From: Comamonas suwonensis
GTDB lineage: Bacteria > Pseudomonadota > Gammaproteobacteria > Burkholderiales > Burkholderiaceae_C
Assembly (NCBI RefSeq): GCF_012844455.2
Contig: NZ_JABBCQ020000003.1
Location: 282,397 to 346,396 of the forward strand
Reading direction: 5' to 3'
DNA: 64,000 bases
Shown here in pieces: positions 26,251 to 36,714 of this stretch. A program made the translations under genes and the position numbers. The notes under the pieces were generated by a model. It saw only the letters and a list, made by a program, of their open reading frames with translations. It was not told the origin of the DNA and searched no databases. Every line of letters begins with the position of its first letter. Position 1 is the first letter of the stretch.

Positions 26251-27978
26251 TTACTTCACCATCGGCAGGTTCAGGCCGTGGCGCTTGGAGGCTTCCACGG
26301 CAATCTCATAACCTGCGTCGGCATGGCGCATCACGCCGGTGGCGGGGTCGTTCCACAGCACGCGGTTCAGGCGGGCAGCGGCTTCATCGGTGCCGTCGGC
26401 CACGATGACCACGCCAGCGTGTTGCGAGTAGCCCATGCCCACGCCACCGCCGTGGTGCAGGCTGACCCAGGTAGCGCCGCCGGCAGTGTTCAGCAGGGCG
26501 TTGAGCAGCGGCCAGTCGGACACGGCATCGGTGCCGTCCTTCATGGCTTCGGTTTCGCGGTTGGGGCTGGCGACGGAGCCGCAGTCCAGGTGATCGCGGC
26601 CGATCACGACGGGGGCTTTCAGCTCGCCGTTCTTGACCATTTCATTGAAGGCCAGAGCCGCCTTGTGGCGCTCTCCCAGACCCAGCCAGCAGATGCGCGA
26701 TGGCAGGCCCTGGAAGGCGATGCGTTCGCGGGCCATGTCCAGCCAGCGGTGGGTGTGCTTGTTGTCGGGGAACAGTTCCTTGATCTTGGCGTCGGTCTTG
26801 TAGATGTCCTCCGGGTCGCCGGACAGGGCCACCCAGCGGAACGGACCCTTGCCTTCGCAGAACAGCGGACGGATGTAGGCGGGTACAAAGCCGGGAAAGT
26901 CGAAAGCGTTCTTCACGCCTTCGTCCAGCGCCACCTGGCGAATGTTGTTGCCGTAGTCCACCGTGGGCACGCCCATGGCCTGGAAGTCCAGCATGGCTTG
27001 CACGTGCACGGCGCAGCCCTTGGCAGCAGCCTTGGTCAGGGTAGGGTGCTGGCCGGGGTCGGCCGCAGCGGCATTCCATTGCTCCACGGTCCAGCCCACG
27101 GGCAGGTAGCCGTTGACCAGGTCGTGGGCCGAGGTCTGGTCGGTCACGATGTCTGGCTTGGGGCCCCCGGCCTTGGCGCGCTTGACCAGCTCAGGCAGGA
27201 TTTCAGCGGCATTGCCCAGCAGGGCAATGGACACGGCTTCGCCCTTTTCGGTGTGGTGCTTGATCAGGGCCAGAGCGTCGTCTATGTCCTTGGCTTGCTT
27301 GTCCACATAGCGGGTGCGCAGACGGAAGTCGATGCTGGACTGCTTGCATTCAATGGCCAGCACGCAGGCACCGGCCAGCACGCCTGCCAGAGGCTGTGCG
27401 CCGCCCATGCCGCCCAGGCCGGCGGTCAGGATCCACTTGCCGGTCAGGTCGTTGTTGTAGTGCTGGCGGCCGGCTTCGACAAAGGTCTCGAACGTGCCTT
27501 GGACAATGCCTTGGGCGCCGATGTAAATCCAGCTGCCGGCCGTCATCTGGCCGTACATGAACAGGCCCTTCTGGTCCAGTTCGTTGAACTTTTCCCAGTT
27601 GGCCCACTTGGGCACCAGGTTGGAGTTGGCCAGCAGCACGCGCGGTGCATCGGGGTGGGTCTTGAACACGCCCACGGGCTTGCCCGACTGGATCAGCAGC
27701 GATTCGTCGGCTTCCAGCTTTTTGAGTTGTTCGAGGATCTCGTCATAGCACTCCCAGTTGCGGGCCGCGCGACCGATACCGCCGTAAACCACCAGAGCCT
27801 TGGGGTTCTCGGCCACATCGGGGTCCAGATTGTTCTGGATCATGCGGTAGGCGGCTTCGGCCAGCCAGTTCTTGCAGTGCAGCGTGGTGCCGCGGGGCGC
27901 GCGGATTTCGCGGCTGGCATCGTAACGGGGATCTTGCTTGGAGGCGCTGAGGATGGCGTCGTTGGCGTTCATGTTCAT
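26251..27978 (-). CDS. hutU: Urocanate hydratase
   Basis: 575 residues (573 from a second ATG at 27972), the normal size. Family signatures are visible: '[17 protein letters not shown]', '[17 protein letters not shown]'-like stretch (here [16 protein letters not shown]), '[15 protein letters not shown]' at the NAD-binding site, and '[14 protein letters not shown]' with the catalytic Asp region. HutU hydrates urocanate to imidazolone propionate using tightly bound NAD+. The cytosine-permease-like gene lies 40 bp upstream on the same strand. Confidence 0.97.
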   Translation of the reverse strand: MNMNANDAILSASKQDPRYDASREIRAPRGTTLHCKNWLAEAAYRMIQNNLDPDVAENPKALVVYGGIGRAARNWECYDEILEQLKKLEADESLLIQSGKPVGVFKTHPDAPRVLLANSNLVPKWANWEKFNELDQKGLFMYGQMTAGSWIYIGAQGIVQGTFETFVEAGRQHYNNDLTGKWILTAGLGGMGGAQPLAGVLAGACVLAIECKQSSIDFRLRTRYVDKQAKDIDDALALIKHHTEKGEAVSIALLGNAAEILPELVKRAKAGGPKPDIVTDQTSAHDLVNGYLPVGWTVEQWNAAAADPGQHPTLTKAAAKGCAVHVQAMLDFQAMGVPTVDYGNNIRQVALDEGVKNAFDFPGFVPAYIRPLFCEGKGPFRWVALSGDPEDIYKTDAKIKELFPDNKHTHRWLDMARERIAFQGLPSRICWLGLGERHKAALAFNEMVKNGELKAPVVIGRDHLDCGSVASPNRETEAMKDGTDAVSDWPLLNALLNTAGGATWVSLHHGGGVGMGYSQHAGVVIVADGTDEAAARLNRVLWNDPATGVMRHADAGYEIAVEASKRHGLNLPMVK

Positions 27979-28018
27979 GTCCTTCAGGTTGGAATAGGGG
28001 GAGCAGTCGGCCTGAGGA

Positions 28019-29479
28019 TCAGGCCAGAGAGGTTCGGAGTTCGGATGCGCGGGAAGCGGCGGCAGGCGCGGCTGCCGGCGTTGGGTAAATCATCTGTGCT
28101 GGCACTTTCATGCTGCGCTTGGCCAGGGGGTAGTACACCAGCGAGGTCACCACCAGGCTCACGATCCAGGAGATGTCTGCGCCATGCAGTGCCACGGCGA
28201 TGGGACCTTTGTACATGGCCTGGTTCAGAAAGGGAATCTGAATTACGACACCCATCACATAGCAGCCCAGGGCGACCCAGTTGTAGGCGCCGTAGCGGCC
28301 TTCGGCGGAGTACAGCGCAGGGATGTCCACTTTTTCCTTGGAGACCAGGTAGTAGTCCACCAGATTGACCGCGCTCCATGGCACGAACACGGCCAGCAGC
28401 AGCAGCACGAAGTTTTTGAAGTTGTTCAGGAAGTCTGCGCTGGCCATCAAGGCGACCAGCATGGACAGCATCACAAAGCCAACGATGTAGACCACGCGGG
28501 TGGTGGGCGAGAACTGTTTCTTGGCGTTGAAACCGCTGGCTGTGGTCAGAATGCTCATGAAACCGCCATAGGCGTTCAGGCAGTTCACCGTCAGCTTGCC
28601 GCTAACGATGACCAGGTAGATGAGCACCGCCAGCGGGCCGGCCAATTCACCCATGAAACCGACCTGGTTCTTCAGGAAGTTGCCGCCCAGAGCGGCCACC
28701 AGCACGCCAAACGTCATGGCCAGCTGGGCACCGATGGTGCTGCCCAGAAAGGTGTTCCAGAACGAAGAGGACACCAAGGTATTGGAAGGCAGATAGCGCG
28801 AATAGTCGGCCACATAGGGCGCGAACGTCATCTGCCAGCCGGCTGACAAGGCCATGCTCAGCAACAAGGTGGCCCAGGTGAAAGGTTTTTGACCAAAGGC
28901 GGTGGCCACGTCGTATTGGTGGAACAGCTGCCAGGCCAGGTAGCCAAAGCCCAGGATGCCGATCACGGTGGCGATGCGGCCCACGGTGTGGATTAGCTTG
29001 TAGCCCACGACGGCGACGAAAGCTGTCAGGCCGCCGAAGATCAGAATGCCGACATATGGCGTGTCCACGCCCAGCATGCGGTTGATGGCTTGACCCGATA
29101 GCACAGTGCCCGTAGCGGCAAAACCCAGGTACATCAGGATGACCAGCAGCAGCGGCAGGGCTGCACCTTTGACGCCGAACTGCACCCGGCTGGAAATCAT
29201 CTGCGGCAGGCCCAGGCGGGGGCCTTGGGCGGAGTGCAGAGCCATGACGATGCCGCCCAGGATATTGCCTATCAGCAGACCGATGATGGCCGTCATGGCT
29301 TCGGCACCAAACACCACGGCCAGTGCGCCGTCGACCACGGCGGTGATCTGCAGATTGGCACCAAACCAGAGCGTCATCTGGCTGTGCGACGTGCCGTGGC
29401 GTTCCGACTCCGGAACCATGTCTATGGTCCGGGTCTCCACATGGCTTGCCAGCCCCGTAGCGGTTGATTGATTGCTCAT
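28019..29479 (-). CDS. NCS1/cytosine permease-type transporter
   Basis: 486 residues from the ATG at 29479, with about 12 hydrophobic segments. '[18 protein letters not shown]', '[17 protein letters not shown]' and '[13 protein letters not shown]' are the purine-cytosine permease (NCS1) signatures. Its place between hutU and hutC makes it the likely uptake system for histidine or urocanate; similar transporters are annotated in other hut loci. Its start is 145 bp from the divergent hutC start. Confidence 0.85.
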   Translation of the reverse strand: MSNQSTATGLASHVETRTIDMVPESERHGTSHSQMTLWFGANLQITAVVDGALAVVFGAEAMTAIIGLLIGNILGGIVMALHSAQGPRLGLPQMISSRVQFGVKGAALPLLLVILMYLGFAATGTVLSGQAINRMLGVDTPYVGILIFGGLTAFVAVVGYKLIHTVGRIATVIGILGFGYLAWQLFHQYDVATAFGQKPFTWATLLLSMALSAGWQMTFAPYVADYSRYLPSNTLVSSSFWNTFLGSTIGAQLAMTFGVLVAALGGNFLKNQVGFMGELAGPLAVLIYLVIVSGKLTVNCLNAYGGFMSILTTASGFNAKKQFSPTTRVVYIVGFVMLSMLVALMASADFLNNFKNFVLLLLAVFVPWSAVNLVDYYLVSKEKVDIPALYSAEGRYGAYNWVALGCYVMGVVIQIPFLNQAMYKGPIAVALHGADISWIVSLVVTSLVYYPLAKRSMKVPAQMIYPTPAAAPAAASRASELRTSLA

Positions 29480-29547
29480 TTGGATAGTCTCCAATCTCGG
29501 TATGCTTTCGCTAAATATCCATACAACTTTTGCCAAACGCTTTGAAG

Positions 29548-29560
29548 TTGTCTATACCAA
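29548..29560. promoter_or_regulatory. Imperfect HutC-like site between permease and hutC
   Basis: TTGTCTATACCAA is a degenerate version of the TGTATATACA-type palindrome seen at 32023 and 35637. It lies in the divergent permease-hutC region. A further half-site (CCATACAA) occurs at about 29519. Confidence 0.4.
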
Positions 29561-29624
29561 TTTTCATGGTTTACTCAGTTCTACGTCAATCATCTTTACG
29601 GGCGTTTTTCTCAGAACAAACCCT

Positions 29625-30356
29625 ATGTCTCGCACCCCAAATACGACCGCCGTGGTCACGGCAACACCGGCTTTTCAGCGCATCAAAGACCATGTGCTGC
29701 AACAAATTCAGAGCGGCCAGTGGCAGCAGGGCCAGGCCATCCCCAGCGAGGCGGTATTGGCCAGGCAATTCAATGTGGCACGCATGACGGTGAACCGCGC
29801 CCTGCGCGAACTCAGCGACGAGCAGACGCTGGTTCGCGTGCAGGGCTCGGGCACCTTTGTGGCGCAGCAAAAATACCAGTCCACCTTGGTGCAGTTGCGC
29901 AATATTGCCGATGAGATTTCTGCGCGCGGCCACCAGCATCGGGGCCAGCTGCAGCGGCTGGAGCGCTACAAGGCCGATGCGGCGCTGCTGCGCCAGTTCG
30001 AGCTGACGGCGGCGCAGCAGCAGCTGTTTCACTCGGTGGTGGTGCACTTTGAAAACGATGTGCCTATACAGGTGGAGGACCGCTATGTGAACCCGGCGGT
30101 GGCACCCGATTACATGGCCCAGGATTTCGGCAGCCAGACGCCCAATGCCTATCTGACGCGCGTGGCCCCGCTGCAGGGAGTGCAGTACGCGATAGAGGCC
30201 AGCATGCCCAGCCCCGAAGTGGCCGAGCTGCTGCGCATGGAAATCACCGAACCCTGCCTGGTGCTGCGCCGTTGCACGCGTTCGCAAGGTCAGGTGGCCT
30301 CGGTGTCGGCCCTGTGGCACCCGGCATCGCGCTATCAATTCACCGGAAGTTTCTAA
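29625..30356 (+). CDS. hutC: HutC-type GntR regulator 1
   Basis: 243 residues from the ATG at 29625; the frame open from 29472 crosses the promoter region and is rejected. N-terminal GntR winged helix ('IPSEAVLARQFNVARMTVNRALRELSDEQTLVRVQGSGTFVA') and a UTRA effector domain with 'FENDVPIQVEDRYVNPAVAPDYMAQDF', the HutC hallmark. HutC represses hut genes and responds to urocanate. It is the only plus-strand gene of the locus. A second HutC paralogue is at 32080. Confidence 0.92.
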   Translation: MSRTPNTTAVVTATPAFQRIKDHVLQQIQSGQWQQGQAIPSEAVLARQFNVARMTVNRALRELSDEQTLVRVQGSGTFVAQQKYQSTLVQLRNIADEISARGHQHRGQLQRLERYKADAALLRQFELTAAQQQLFHSVVVHFENDVPIQVEDRYVNPAVAPDYMAQDFGSQTPNAYLTRVAPLQGVQYAIEASMPSPEVAELLRMEITEPCLVLRRCTRSQGQVASVSALWHPASRYQFTGSF

Positions 30357-30438
30357 TCACCCCCTGAGCGGCTGTGCCGCAGGGACGACACCCTCGCTGT
30401 GAGGCGGCTCTTGCTGGATGTCTCTGGCTCTAGGGCAT
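30357..30438. repeat. Intergenic repeat, copy 2
   Basis: CACCCCCTGAGCGGCT ... GAGGCGGCTCTTGCT ... TGTCTCTG matches the reverse complement of 26147-26248. It starts directly after the hutC stop and may act as a transcript end. Confidence 0.7.
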
Positions 30439-30460
30439 GCTGGCTTTGGAACCTTGGCGT

Positions 30461-32014
30461 TTACAGCGCTGTGCTGGGGAGAATGCGCTGCAGCGTCTGC
30501 GGCCAGGCCGTATTCAATGCCCACAGCCGCATGGTTTCGATGTCGGGAGCCAGAAAACGGTCTTTGTCCAGATATGCCACCTGGCTGCGGATCAGCGCAT
30601 ATTGCTCCTCGATCAGCGGCGAGCTTTTGAGGCGGCGATCAAAGTCCATGCCCTGGGCTGCGGCCATGGCTTCCACGCCGACGATGACGGCCGTGTTCCT
30701 GGCCATCTCGCCCAGGCGGCGCGCGCCATAAGTGGCCATGGACACATGGTCTTCCTGATTGGCAGAAGTGGGTAGGCTGGTCACGCTGCTGGGGTGGGCC
30801 AGGCATTGGTTTTCCGCTGCCAGTGCAGCTGCCGTGACCTGAGCGATCATGAAGCCGGAGTTGACGCCGCTGTCCTCGATCAGGAAGGCGGGCAGGCGTG
30901 ACAGTCCGGTATCGAGCAGCAAGGCCATGCGGCGTTCGGAAATCGCACCGATCTCGGCCAGCGCCAAGGCCATGATGTCGGCCGCAAAAGCCACGGGTTC
31001 GGCGTGGAAGTTGCCGCCCGAAATCACATCGCCGTTGTCAAAGACCAAAGGGTTGTCCGAAGCGGCATTGGCCTCTATGACAAGCACGCGCGCCGCATGG
31101 CTGAGATTGTCTAGGCAGGCGCCCATGACCTGCGGCACGCAGCGTATGGAATAGGGGTCCTGCACGCGTCCGCAGTTGGGGTGGGAGGGGTCGATGGCGC
31201 TGCCGTCAAGCAGCTCTCGCACGGCTGCAGCGACAGCGATTTGACCCAATTGCCCGCGTGCGGCGTGAATGCGCGCATCGAAAGGCTTGACCGAGCCCTG
31301 AATCGCTTCCAGCGTCAGGCAACCGGCGATCAGGCCGGCGGCCAGCAGGCTTTCGGCCTGCAACAGACCGGACAAGGCCAGGGCTGTGGAGACCTGGGTG
31401 CCATTGAGCAGGGCCAGACCTTCCTTGGGACCCAGTACAAAAGGCTTGAAGCCCACATGCTGCATGGCGTCACGGCCAGAGACCACTTGGCCGTTGAGCT
31501 TGGCCTGGCCTTCGCCGATCAGCACGCAGGCCAGATGTGATAGCGGTGCCAGATCGCCGGAGGCGCCTACCGAGCCCTTGGAGGGAATCACGGGCAGCAC
31601 ATCGGCATTGGCCAGAGCCAGCAAGGCGTCCACCAGCTCTGGGCGCACGCCTGAATGTCCGCGGGCCAGGCTCACAGCCTTGGTAGCCAGCACCAGGCGC
31701 ACGACATGGTCTGGCAGAGGCTCGCCGGTGCCCACGCTGTGTGAGAGCACCAGATTGCGCTGCAGGTCGGCCAGGCGCTCGTGCGCGATCTTGGTCGAAG
31801 CCAGCTTGCCAAATCCGGTGTTGATGCCATAGACCACCTGGTCTTCATCCACGATGTGCTGCACATGTGCCTGCGCCGCCCGCATGTCTGCATAGGCGGA
31901 GGCGGCCATGCTCAGCTGCAGACCACCGCCTTGAATGGCGCGCAACTGGGCCAGCGTGACTTCGCCGGGTTGCAGCGCCAGCAAGGGGGAGACATTTTCA
32001 GTAGTGGTGTTCAT
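30461..32014 (-). CDS. hutH: Histidine ammonia-lyase
   Basis: 517 residues from the ATG at 32014. The MIO prosthetic group precursor Ala-Ser-Gly is present in [14 protein letters not shown] near residue 145. Also visible: '[13 protein letters not shown]' near residue 55 with the catalytic Tyr, '[13 protein letters not shown]', and '[14 protein letters not shown]'. HutH deaminates histidine to urocanate, the inducer of the pathway. A perfect HutC-like palindrome sits 9-20 bases before the start codon. The leader has no obvious ribosome-binding site other than the operator's own AGG. Confidence 0.96.
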   Translation of the reverse strand: MNTTTENVSPLLALQPGEVTLAQLRAIQGGGLQLSMAASAYADMRAAQAHVQHIVDEDQVVYGINTGFGKLASTKIAHERLADLQRNLVLSHSVGTGEPLPDHVVRLVLATKAVSLARGHSGVRPELVDALLALANADVLPVIPSKGSVGASGDLAPLSHLACVLIGEGQAKLNGQVVSGRDAMQHVGFKPFVLGPKEGLALLNGTQVSTALALSGLLQAESLLAAGLIAGCLTLEAIQGSVKPFDARIHAARGQLGQIAVAAAVRELLDGSAIDPSHPNCGRVQDPYSIRCVPQVMGACLDNLSHAARVLVIEANAASDNPLVFDNGDVISGGNFHAEPVAFAADIMALALAEIGAISERRMALLLDTGLSRLPAFLIEDSGVNSGFMIAQVTAAALAAENQCLAHPSSVTSLPTSANQEDHVSMATYGARRLGEMARNTAVIVGVEAMAAAQGMDFDRRLKSSPLIEEQYALIRSQVAYLDKDRFLAPDIETMRLWALNTAWPQTLQRILPSTAL

Positions 32015-32022
32015 GGCTATAC

Positions 32023-32034
32023 CTGTATGTACAG
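32023..32034. promoter_or_regulatory. HutC-like operator before hutH
   Basis: CTGTATGTACAG, a 12-bp perfect palindrome, lies immediately upstream of the hutH start codon. It resembles the TGTATA-type HutC boxes of Pseudomonas hut promoters. Occupancy would block both transcription and the ribosome-binding region. Confidence 0.65.
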
Positions 32035-32079
32035 TTGAAAACAAGCAAAAAATCCGCGAGAACCAAATATCGGGCGACC

Positions 32080-32850
32080 TTAGCCGCCGTGAACGGAATC
32101 TGTGCGGAACCGGCTACCGAGTCGGTAGCGCATGCCTGGATGCACGCAGTGCACCCAGGTAATGGGCGTGCCGCGCAGCCAGGTGCGGCGTGTCAGCATC
32201 AGACAGGGCTGGTCGGCCGCCATCTGCAACCACTGCGCCTGCTCGGTCGTGGGCAGCATGGCATCGACCACATGTTCAATCTGGTCGTACTGCACATTGC
32301 GCACCAGATAGACCGAGGGCTGTACTACCGAAAAATCCTGCTGCATGAAGTCCGGCACCAGGCGCGGATTGACATAACGATCTTCCAGCTGCACCGGCAC
32401 CTCGTTCTCGAAATGCACGCCCTGCAGATGAAACACCGAGGCGCCCACGCTCAAGTCCAGGGCGGCGGCCACTTCCAGAGAGGCCGATTCGCGGTTCATG
32501 CTGATCAGCTCGAAGCGGTGGTCGTGGCCGCGTTGTGCAATCTCTTCGCCGATATTGGCAATGCGCAGCAGCGTGGATTGTTGCTTTTCCTCGGCCACGA
32601 ACGAGCCCACGCCGGCCACGCGCACGATCACGCCTTGTTCGGCCAGCTCGCGCAGGGCGCGGTTAGCCGTCATGCGCGCCACGCCAAACTCTTGCACCAG
32701 CTCCTGCTCCGACGGAATGCGCACGCCAGCCGCCCACGAGCCGTCGCTGATCTTGCGCAGCACATGCTCTTTGACCTGCTGGTACAGAGCGAGAGGCACA
32801 TCGCGAGCCGATTTGGCGGGGGGGCGGGAGAGGGCGGCTTGGGAGTTCAT
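32080..32850 (-). CDS. HutC-type GntR regulator 2
   Basis: 256 residues. GntR helix-turn-helix ('[42 protein letters not shown]') and UTRA domain with '[27 protein letters not shown]' make it a clear paralogue of the HutC at 29625, with an N-terminal extension of about 15 residues. It lies between hutH and the ABC transporter, all on the minus strand. It may control the transporter, hutH, or both. Confidence 0.9.
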   Translation of the reverse strand: MNSQAALSRPPAKSARDVPLALYQQVKEHVLRKISDGSWAAGVRIPSEQELVQEFGVARMTANRALRELAEQGVIVRVAGVGSFVAEEKQQSTLLRIANIGEEIAQRGHDHRFELISMNRESASLEVAAALDLSVGASVFHLQGVHFENEVPVQLEDRYVNPRLVPDFMQQDFSVVQPSVYLVRNVQYDQIEHVVDAMLPTTEQAQWLQMAADQPCLMLTRRTWLRGTPITWVHCVHPGMRYRLGSRFRTDSVHGG

Positions 32851-32876
32851 GGCGATAGCAAATTCTGCGACAGCCC

Positions 32877-33656
32877 TCAGTGTGCAGCAGCGGCCAGAGC
32901 CTCGGCCCGAATTTCTTCGGTCAGCCTGGCCTTGAGCTCCATGAACTCGGGCGAAGTCTTGACGGTGTAATGCCGGGGGTGGGGCAGATTGACGGGAATA
33001 TCGGCCTTGATGCGACCGGGGCGGGCGCTGAAAACGGCCACCCGGTTGGCCATAAAAATGGCTTCGTCGATATCGTGGGTCACGAACATCACGGTTTTGC
33101 GCTCTGCTTCCCAGATGCCCAGCAGCAATTCCTGCATCAGCACGCGGGTCTGGTTGTCCAGCGCGCCAAAAGGCTCGTCCATCAGCAAGATTTTCGGATC
33201 GTTGGCCAGTGCCCGCGCAATGGCCGTGCGCTGCTGCATGCCGCCCGACAATTGCTTGGGAAAGTGGTTCTCAAATCCTCTCAGCCCTACCTTGGCGATG
33301 AAGTAGTCGCTGCGCTCTTTTTGCAAGGCTTCGCTGACGCCTTTTTCGCGCAAACCGAAGCGTATGTTCTGGGCCACGGTGAGCCAGGGAAAAAGCGTGT
33401 AGCTTTGAAACACCATGCCGCGGTCGGCACCGGGGCCGTCCACCACATTGCCGTCCAGCAGCACCTGACCGGTGGTTGGGAAATCCAGCCCAGCAGCAAT
33501 GCGCAGCATGGTTGATTTTCCGCATCCCGACGGGCCGAGGATGGTGACGAAGTCGTTTTCCTTGACGTCGAAATCCACAGGCAGCAAGGCCTGGGTGCTC
33601 GTGCCTTTATGACTGGTGAATGTGCGCGAAACACCTTGAATGGACAGTAGATTCAT
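32877..33656 (-). CDS. ABC transporter ATP-binding protein (NitT/TauT type)
   Basis: 259 residues from the ATG at 33656, overlapping the permease stop by one base (TAATG). Walker A GPSGCGKST near residue 40, Q-loop 'GMVFQSYTLFPW', signature 'LSGGMQQRTAIARALA', Walker B 'ILLMDEPFGALD' and the H-loop His in 'MFVTHDIDEA' are all intact. It energises uptake by the permease and binding protein encoded just upstream. Confidence 0.93.
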   Translation of the reverse strand: MNLLSIQGVSRTFTSHKGTSTQALLPVDFDVKENDFVTILGPSGCGKSTMLRIAAGLDFPTTGQVLLDGNVVDGPGADRGMVFQSYTLFPWLTVAQNIRFGLREKGVSEALQKERSDYFIAKVGLRGFENHFPKQLSGGMQQRTAIARALANDPKILLMDEPFGALDNQTRVLMQELLLGIWEAERKTVMFVTHDIDEAIFMANRVAVFSARPGRIKADIPVNLPHPRHYTVKTSPEFMELKARLTEEIRAEALAAAAH

Positions 33657-34546
33657 TACAGGGCGCTCCATTCGAACATGCGACGGTTGATGGTCTTGAA
33701 GATGAAATCGGAGGCCAAGCCGATCAGGCCGATCACGATGATGCCGAAGATGATCTGACCGGTATTGAGCAGCGCCTGGCTGTCGGTAATCATGTGACCG
33801 ATGCCGGAGGAGGAGCCAATCAGCTCGGCCACGATGACATAGGTCCATGCCCAGCCCAGCACCAGTCTCAGCGTTTCGGCGATACCGGGCGCAGCGCCCG
33901 GAATGAGCACGCGGCGAACAATGCCGGTATTGCTGGCGCCCAGGGTGTAGGCGGCTTCCACTAGGTCCTTGCGTGCGCCGCCCACGGTGACGGCGACCAT
34001 GAGCGTGAGCTGGAAGACCGAGCCGATGAAGATCACCAGCAGCTTTTGGGTCTCGCCCACGCCGGCCCAGAGAATCAGCAGGGGAATGAAGGCCGAGGCG
34101 GGCAAGTAGCGGCAAAAAGAGACGAAGGGCTCAAAAAATGCTTCCACCGGCTTCCATGCGCCCATGGCAATGCCCAGAGGCACTGCGACGGCAGACGCCA
34201 GAATAAAGCCGGCCATGACGCGCCAGACTGTCATGCCTATGTCGTGCAGGAAGTTGAACTCCGTGAACAGCAAAATGCCTTCGCGCACCATGGTCAGTGG
34301 GCTGGCGAGAAAGGTCGGAGAGACCAGGCCGCCAAAGGTCACGGCAGACCAGACCATGACGAAAAAGACGAAAAAGCCTATGCCCAGCAGCCATTTGGCG
34401 CTATGGCTGACAGGCTCCAACGGAGCCATATAACGTCTGCGCACCGGCTTGAAGGAGGGCTGCACAGGAGACTGCAGCGAAGTCGACACGCCCTGAGGTG
34501 TGGCCGGTGCAGAGGGGACAGAAGAAGATACCGCGTTCATGTGCAA
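33656..34546 (-). CDS. ABC transporter permease (NitT/TauT type)
   Basis: 296 residues, with a proline/alanine-rich N-terminal tail of about 45 residues before the first membrane segment. About six membrane segments follow and the EAA-like loop reads 'EAAYTLGASNTGIVRRVLIPGAAPGI', typical of the SsuC/TauC family. It forms the membrane channel for the neighbouring ATPase and binding protein. Confidence 0.92.
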   Translation of the reverse strand: MHMNAVSSSVPSAPATPQGVSTSLQSPVQPSFKPVRRRYMAPLEPVSHSAKWLLGIGFFVFFVMVWSAVTFGGLVSPTFLASPLTMVREGILLFTEFNFLHDIGMTVWRVMAGFILASAVAVPLGIAMGAWKPVEAFFEPFVSFCRYLPASAFIPLLILWAGVGETQKLLVIFIGSVFQLTLMVAVTVGGARKDLVEAAYTLGASNTGIVRRVLIPGAAPGIAETLRLVLGWAWTYVIVAELIGSSSGIGHMITDSQALLNTGQIIFGIIVIGLIGLASDFIFKTINRRMFEWSAL

Positions 34547-34558
34547 CCTCTTACTCGC

Positions 34559-35536
34559 TTACTTGATGAAGCTGTTGTCGTACATGACGTTGTAGTTCTC
34601 AGGCATGCTGCGAATCACGCCGGCTTCCTTGAGAATCACGGCCGCTTCCTTCATGAAGGGCAGCAGATCGTTGGCAAAGAACTTCTGATTGGCTTCCTTG
34701 TCCGACCATTTCAGGAAGGCGGCAGACTTGCCAAATTGCTCGCCGCTTTGCTTGACGGCCGTGCCCATGATTTCGTAGCTTTTATCCTTTTCGGCCTGGA
34801 TCATGGCTACGGCGTCAAAGTACGACTGGGTCAGTGCCTTGGCCGCCGCCGTGTTGGCCTTGAGCCATTTGGGGTCGCAGCCCACGGTATCCATCACCAT
34901 GGGGTAGTCGATGGTGGTTGCCAGAATCTTGCCGGCGGCGGGGTTGGCGCGAACCGTGGACAGATAGGGCTCGTAAGTCATGGCCGCATCGTTCTGGCCG
35001 GAGACAAACGACTGGGCCGCGGGCTGAGGCTCCAGCGACACGGTTTTCACGTCCTTCATGGTCATGCCGTTCTTGTTCAGCATCCAGGCCAGACCGAAGT
35101 AGGGGGCGGTGCCAGGTGCGCTGACGGCCACCGTCTTGCCTTTGAGGTCGGCGAAGCTCTTCACATCGTTACGCACGGCAATGCCGTCGGCACCGTAGGA
35201 TTTGTCCATCTGGAAGATCTGCACAATGGGCACGCCATTGGTATTCCATGCCACATGCGTCTCGATGGTGGTGGCCGCACATTGCACGGCGCCCGATGCC
35301 AGTGCCAGATGTCTGTCCTTTTGCGGGATCATCTTCAGTTCGACATTGAGACCGTTCTTCTTGAAAATGCCTGCCTTGTCAGCCAGGGTCAAAGGTGCAA
35401 ATCCAGTCCAGCCAGACATACCAAGAACGATCTTGGTTTCCTGCGCTGTGGCTTGCTGAGCGCCGGTTGCCAGGCAGGCGGCGGCCAGAGCCCATTGCCA
35501 GATGGGGAAGCGACGGGTGGTGTGTGTCGATGTCAT
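34559..35536 (-). CDS. ABC transporter substrate-binding protein (NitT/TauT type)
   Basis: 325 residues from the ATG at 35536 (GAGGAGGG ribosome-binding site). Signal peptide with cleavage near ATAQETK. The mature protein starts 'IVLGMSGWTGFAPLTLADKAGIFKKNGLNVEL', typical of SsuA/TauA/ThiY-type binding proteins. First gene of the three-gene transporter operon. A HutC-like palindrome about 100 bp upstream and the hut neighbours suggest a histidine-related ligand such as urocanate, which is inference. Confidence 0.9.
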   Translation of the reverse strand: MTSTHTTRRFPIWQWALAAACLATGAQQATAQETKIVLGMSGWTGFAPLTLADKAGIFKKNGLNVELKMIPQKDRHLALASGAVQCAATTIETHVAWNTNGVPIVQIFQMDKSYGADGIAVRNDVKSFADLKGKTVAVSAPGTAPYFGLAWMLNKNGMTMKDVKTVSLEPQPAAQSFVSGQNDAAMTYEPYLSTVRANPAAGKILATTIDYPMVMDTVGCDPKWLKANTAAAKALTQSYFDAVAMIQAEKDKSYEIMGTAVKQSGEQFGKSAAFLKWSDKEANQKFFANDLLPFMKEAAVILKEAGVIRSMPENYNVMYDNSFIK

Positions 35537-35636
35537 ATGACCCTCCTCGGTCAATGCGAGTTCAGCAAGGTTCGTAGTTGCGGCTTTGCAGCCGGGACGT
35601 CAGCGCGGACGGCAAAGTGTGTTTTTGTTGATCAGG

Positions 35637-35650
35637 CTTGTATATACAGG
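35637..35650. promoter_or_regulatory. HutC-like operator before the ABC transporter
   Basis: CTTGTATATACAGG contains the perfect palindrome TGTATATACA (35639-35648). It lies about 100 bp upstream of the transporter operon start and closely matches the site before hutH, so the transporter is probably part of the HutC regulon. Confidence 0.65.
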
Positions 35651-35743
35651 CTTACCCGAAACAGGACTAACCCCTGAGTTTTAGCAAGTCGCGTGCCAGA
35701 TTGAATGCACGAGGAGGATGTGAAAAAACTGGAAATTCAGGCG

Positions 35744-36637
35744 CTACGACGGTGCAATCACGCTTTTGGCGACGCTCAAAAATGGTGCAATCAAAGATGA
35801 GGCATTGCTGCTGGGTACGGACAGCACAATCGACTGCTTGGCGACTTTGTCCTTGATGCGCTTACAAACCAGACGTTTGCCGTCGTGCGTTCTGTCCACA
35901 GCGGGGCGCGTAGTCAAGATGCTGACGCCATGGCCGTTGGCCACCATGGAGCGCAGTAGCTCTATGGACGAGAACTCATGGGCCACGGTGGGCGTGACGC
36001 CGGCCTCGCGGAACAGGGAAAGAAAGTACTCCCGGCTTTGCGGCAGCTTGATCAGCAGCAGGGGCGACTGGGCCAGTTGCGCCAGGCTGATGCTAGTGGC
36101 TGTTGCGAGCGCATGCCTAGTCGGCAAAAGCACATAGGGCGCTAGGGCGGCCACCGGGTGCGTGCTGATCCGGGGTCTGGACAGGCCCAACTCGTATTGC
36201 AGTGCGGCATGAATTTCCCCGCGTTCCACTTGCCGGGTCAGCGATTCGATATCGCCCTCTATGAGCTCCAGCATGATTTCCGGGTAGCGCTTCTGCATCT
36301 GCGACAGGATCTGAGGAATCCATAGCGGGCCGAGGGTGCTGAGAAAGCCCAGACGCAAAACACCGGACATGCCCAGGCTGCGGCGTTCCTGCAGTTTCTC
36401 GGCAGCCTCCAGCAAGGCCAACGCTTCGCTGCTTCTGGCCAAACCGGCGGCCGTCAGATCCAGGCCTTTTCCATGACGCCTGATGAAGAGCGTCTCACCC
36501 CAATGGGTCTCAAGATCGGCGACCGCCTTGGAGACCGAAGGTTGCGAGACGTTGATGGCATGGGCTGCCTTGGCTGTGCTGCCATGGCGCGCAGCGGCGA
36601 CGAAATATTCCAGTTGACGCAGGTTAATGTGAATCAA
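35744..36637 (-). CDS. LysR family transcriptional regulator
   Basis: 297 residues. N-terminal winged helix 'LRQLEYFVAAARHGSTAKAAHAINVSQPSVSKAVADLETHWGETLFIR' marks the LysR family. The effector domain is generic. It is divergent from a CoA-transferase/acyl-CoA dehydrogenase pair starting at 36715, separated by about 80 bp, and most likely regulates it. Confidence 0.92.
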   Translation of the reverse strand: MIHINLRQLEYFVAAARHGSTAKAAHAINVSQPSVSKAVADLETHWGETLFIRRHGKGLDLTAAGLARSSEALALLEAAEKLQERRSLGMSGVLRLGFLSTLGPLWIPQILSQMQKRYPEIMLELIEGDIESLTRQVERGEIHAALQYELGLSRPRISTHPVAALAPYVLLPTRHALATATSISLAQLAQSPLLLIKLPQSREYFLSLFREAGVTPTVAHEFSSIELLRSMVANGHGVSILTTRPAVDRTHDGKRLVCKRIKDKVAKQSIVLSVPSSNASSLIAPFLSVAKSVIAPS

Positions 36638-36714
36638 TTTTTTGAATTCAGAAGATGTGAAATGAATATTTTCTATTAATTCAAGCTTCCCTCAACATCC
36701 GTGCATCTTGTCAG

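Noticed and set aside
26278..28368. 696-codon plus-strand open frame opposite hutU and the permease
   Set aside because: It covers secure genes on the other strand, crosses their intergenic gap and has no recognisable domain or ribosome-binding site; an antisense artefact of GC bias.
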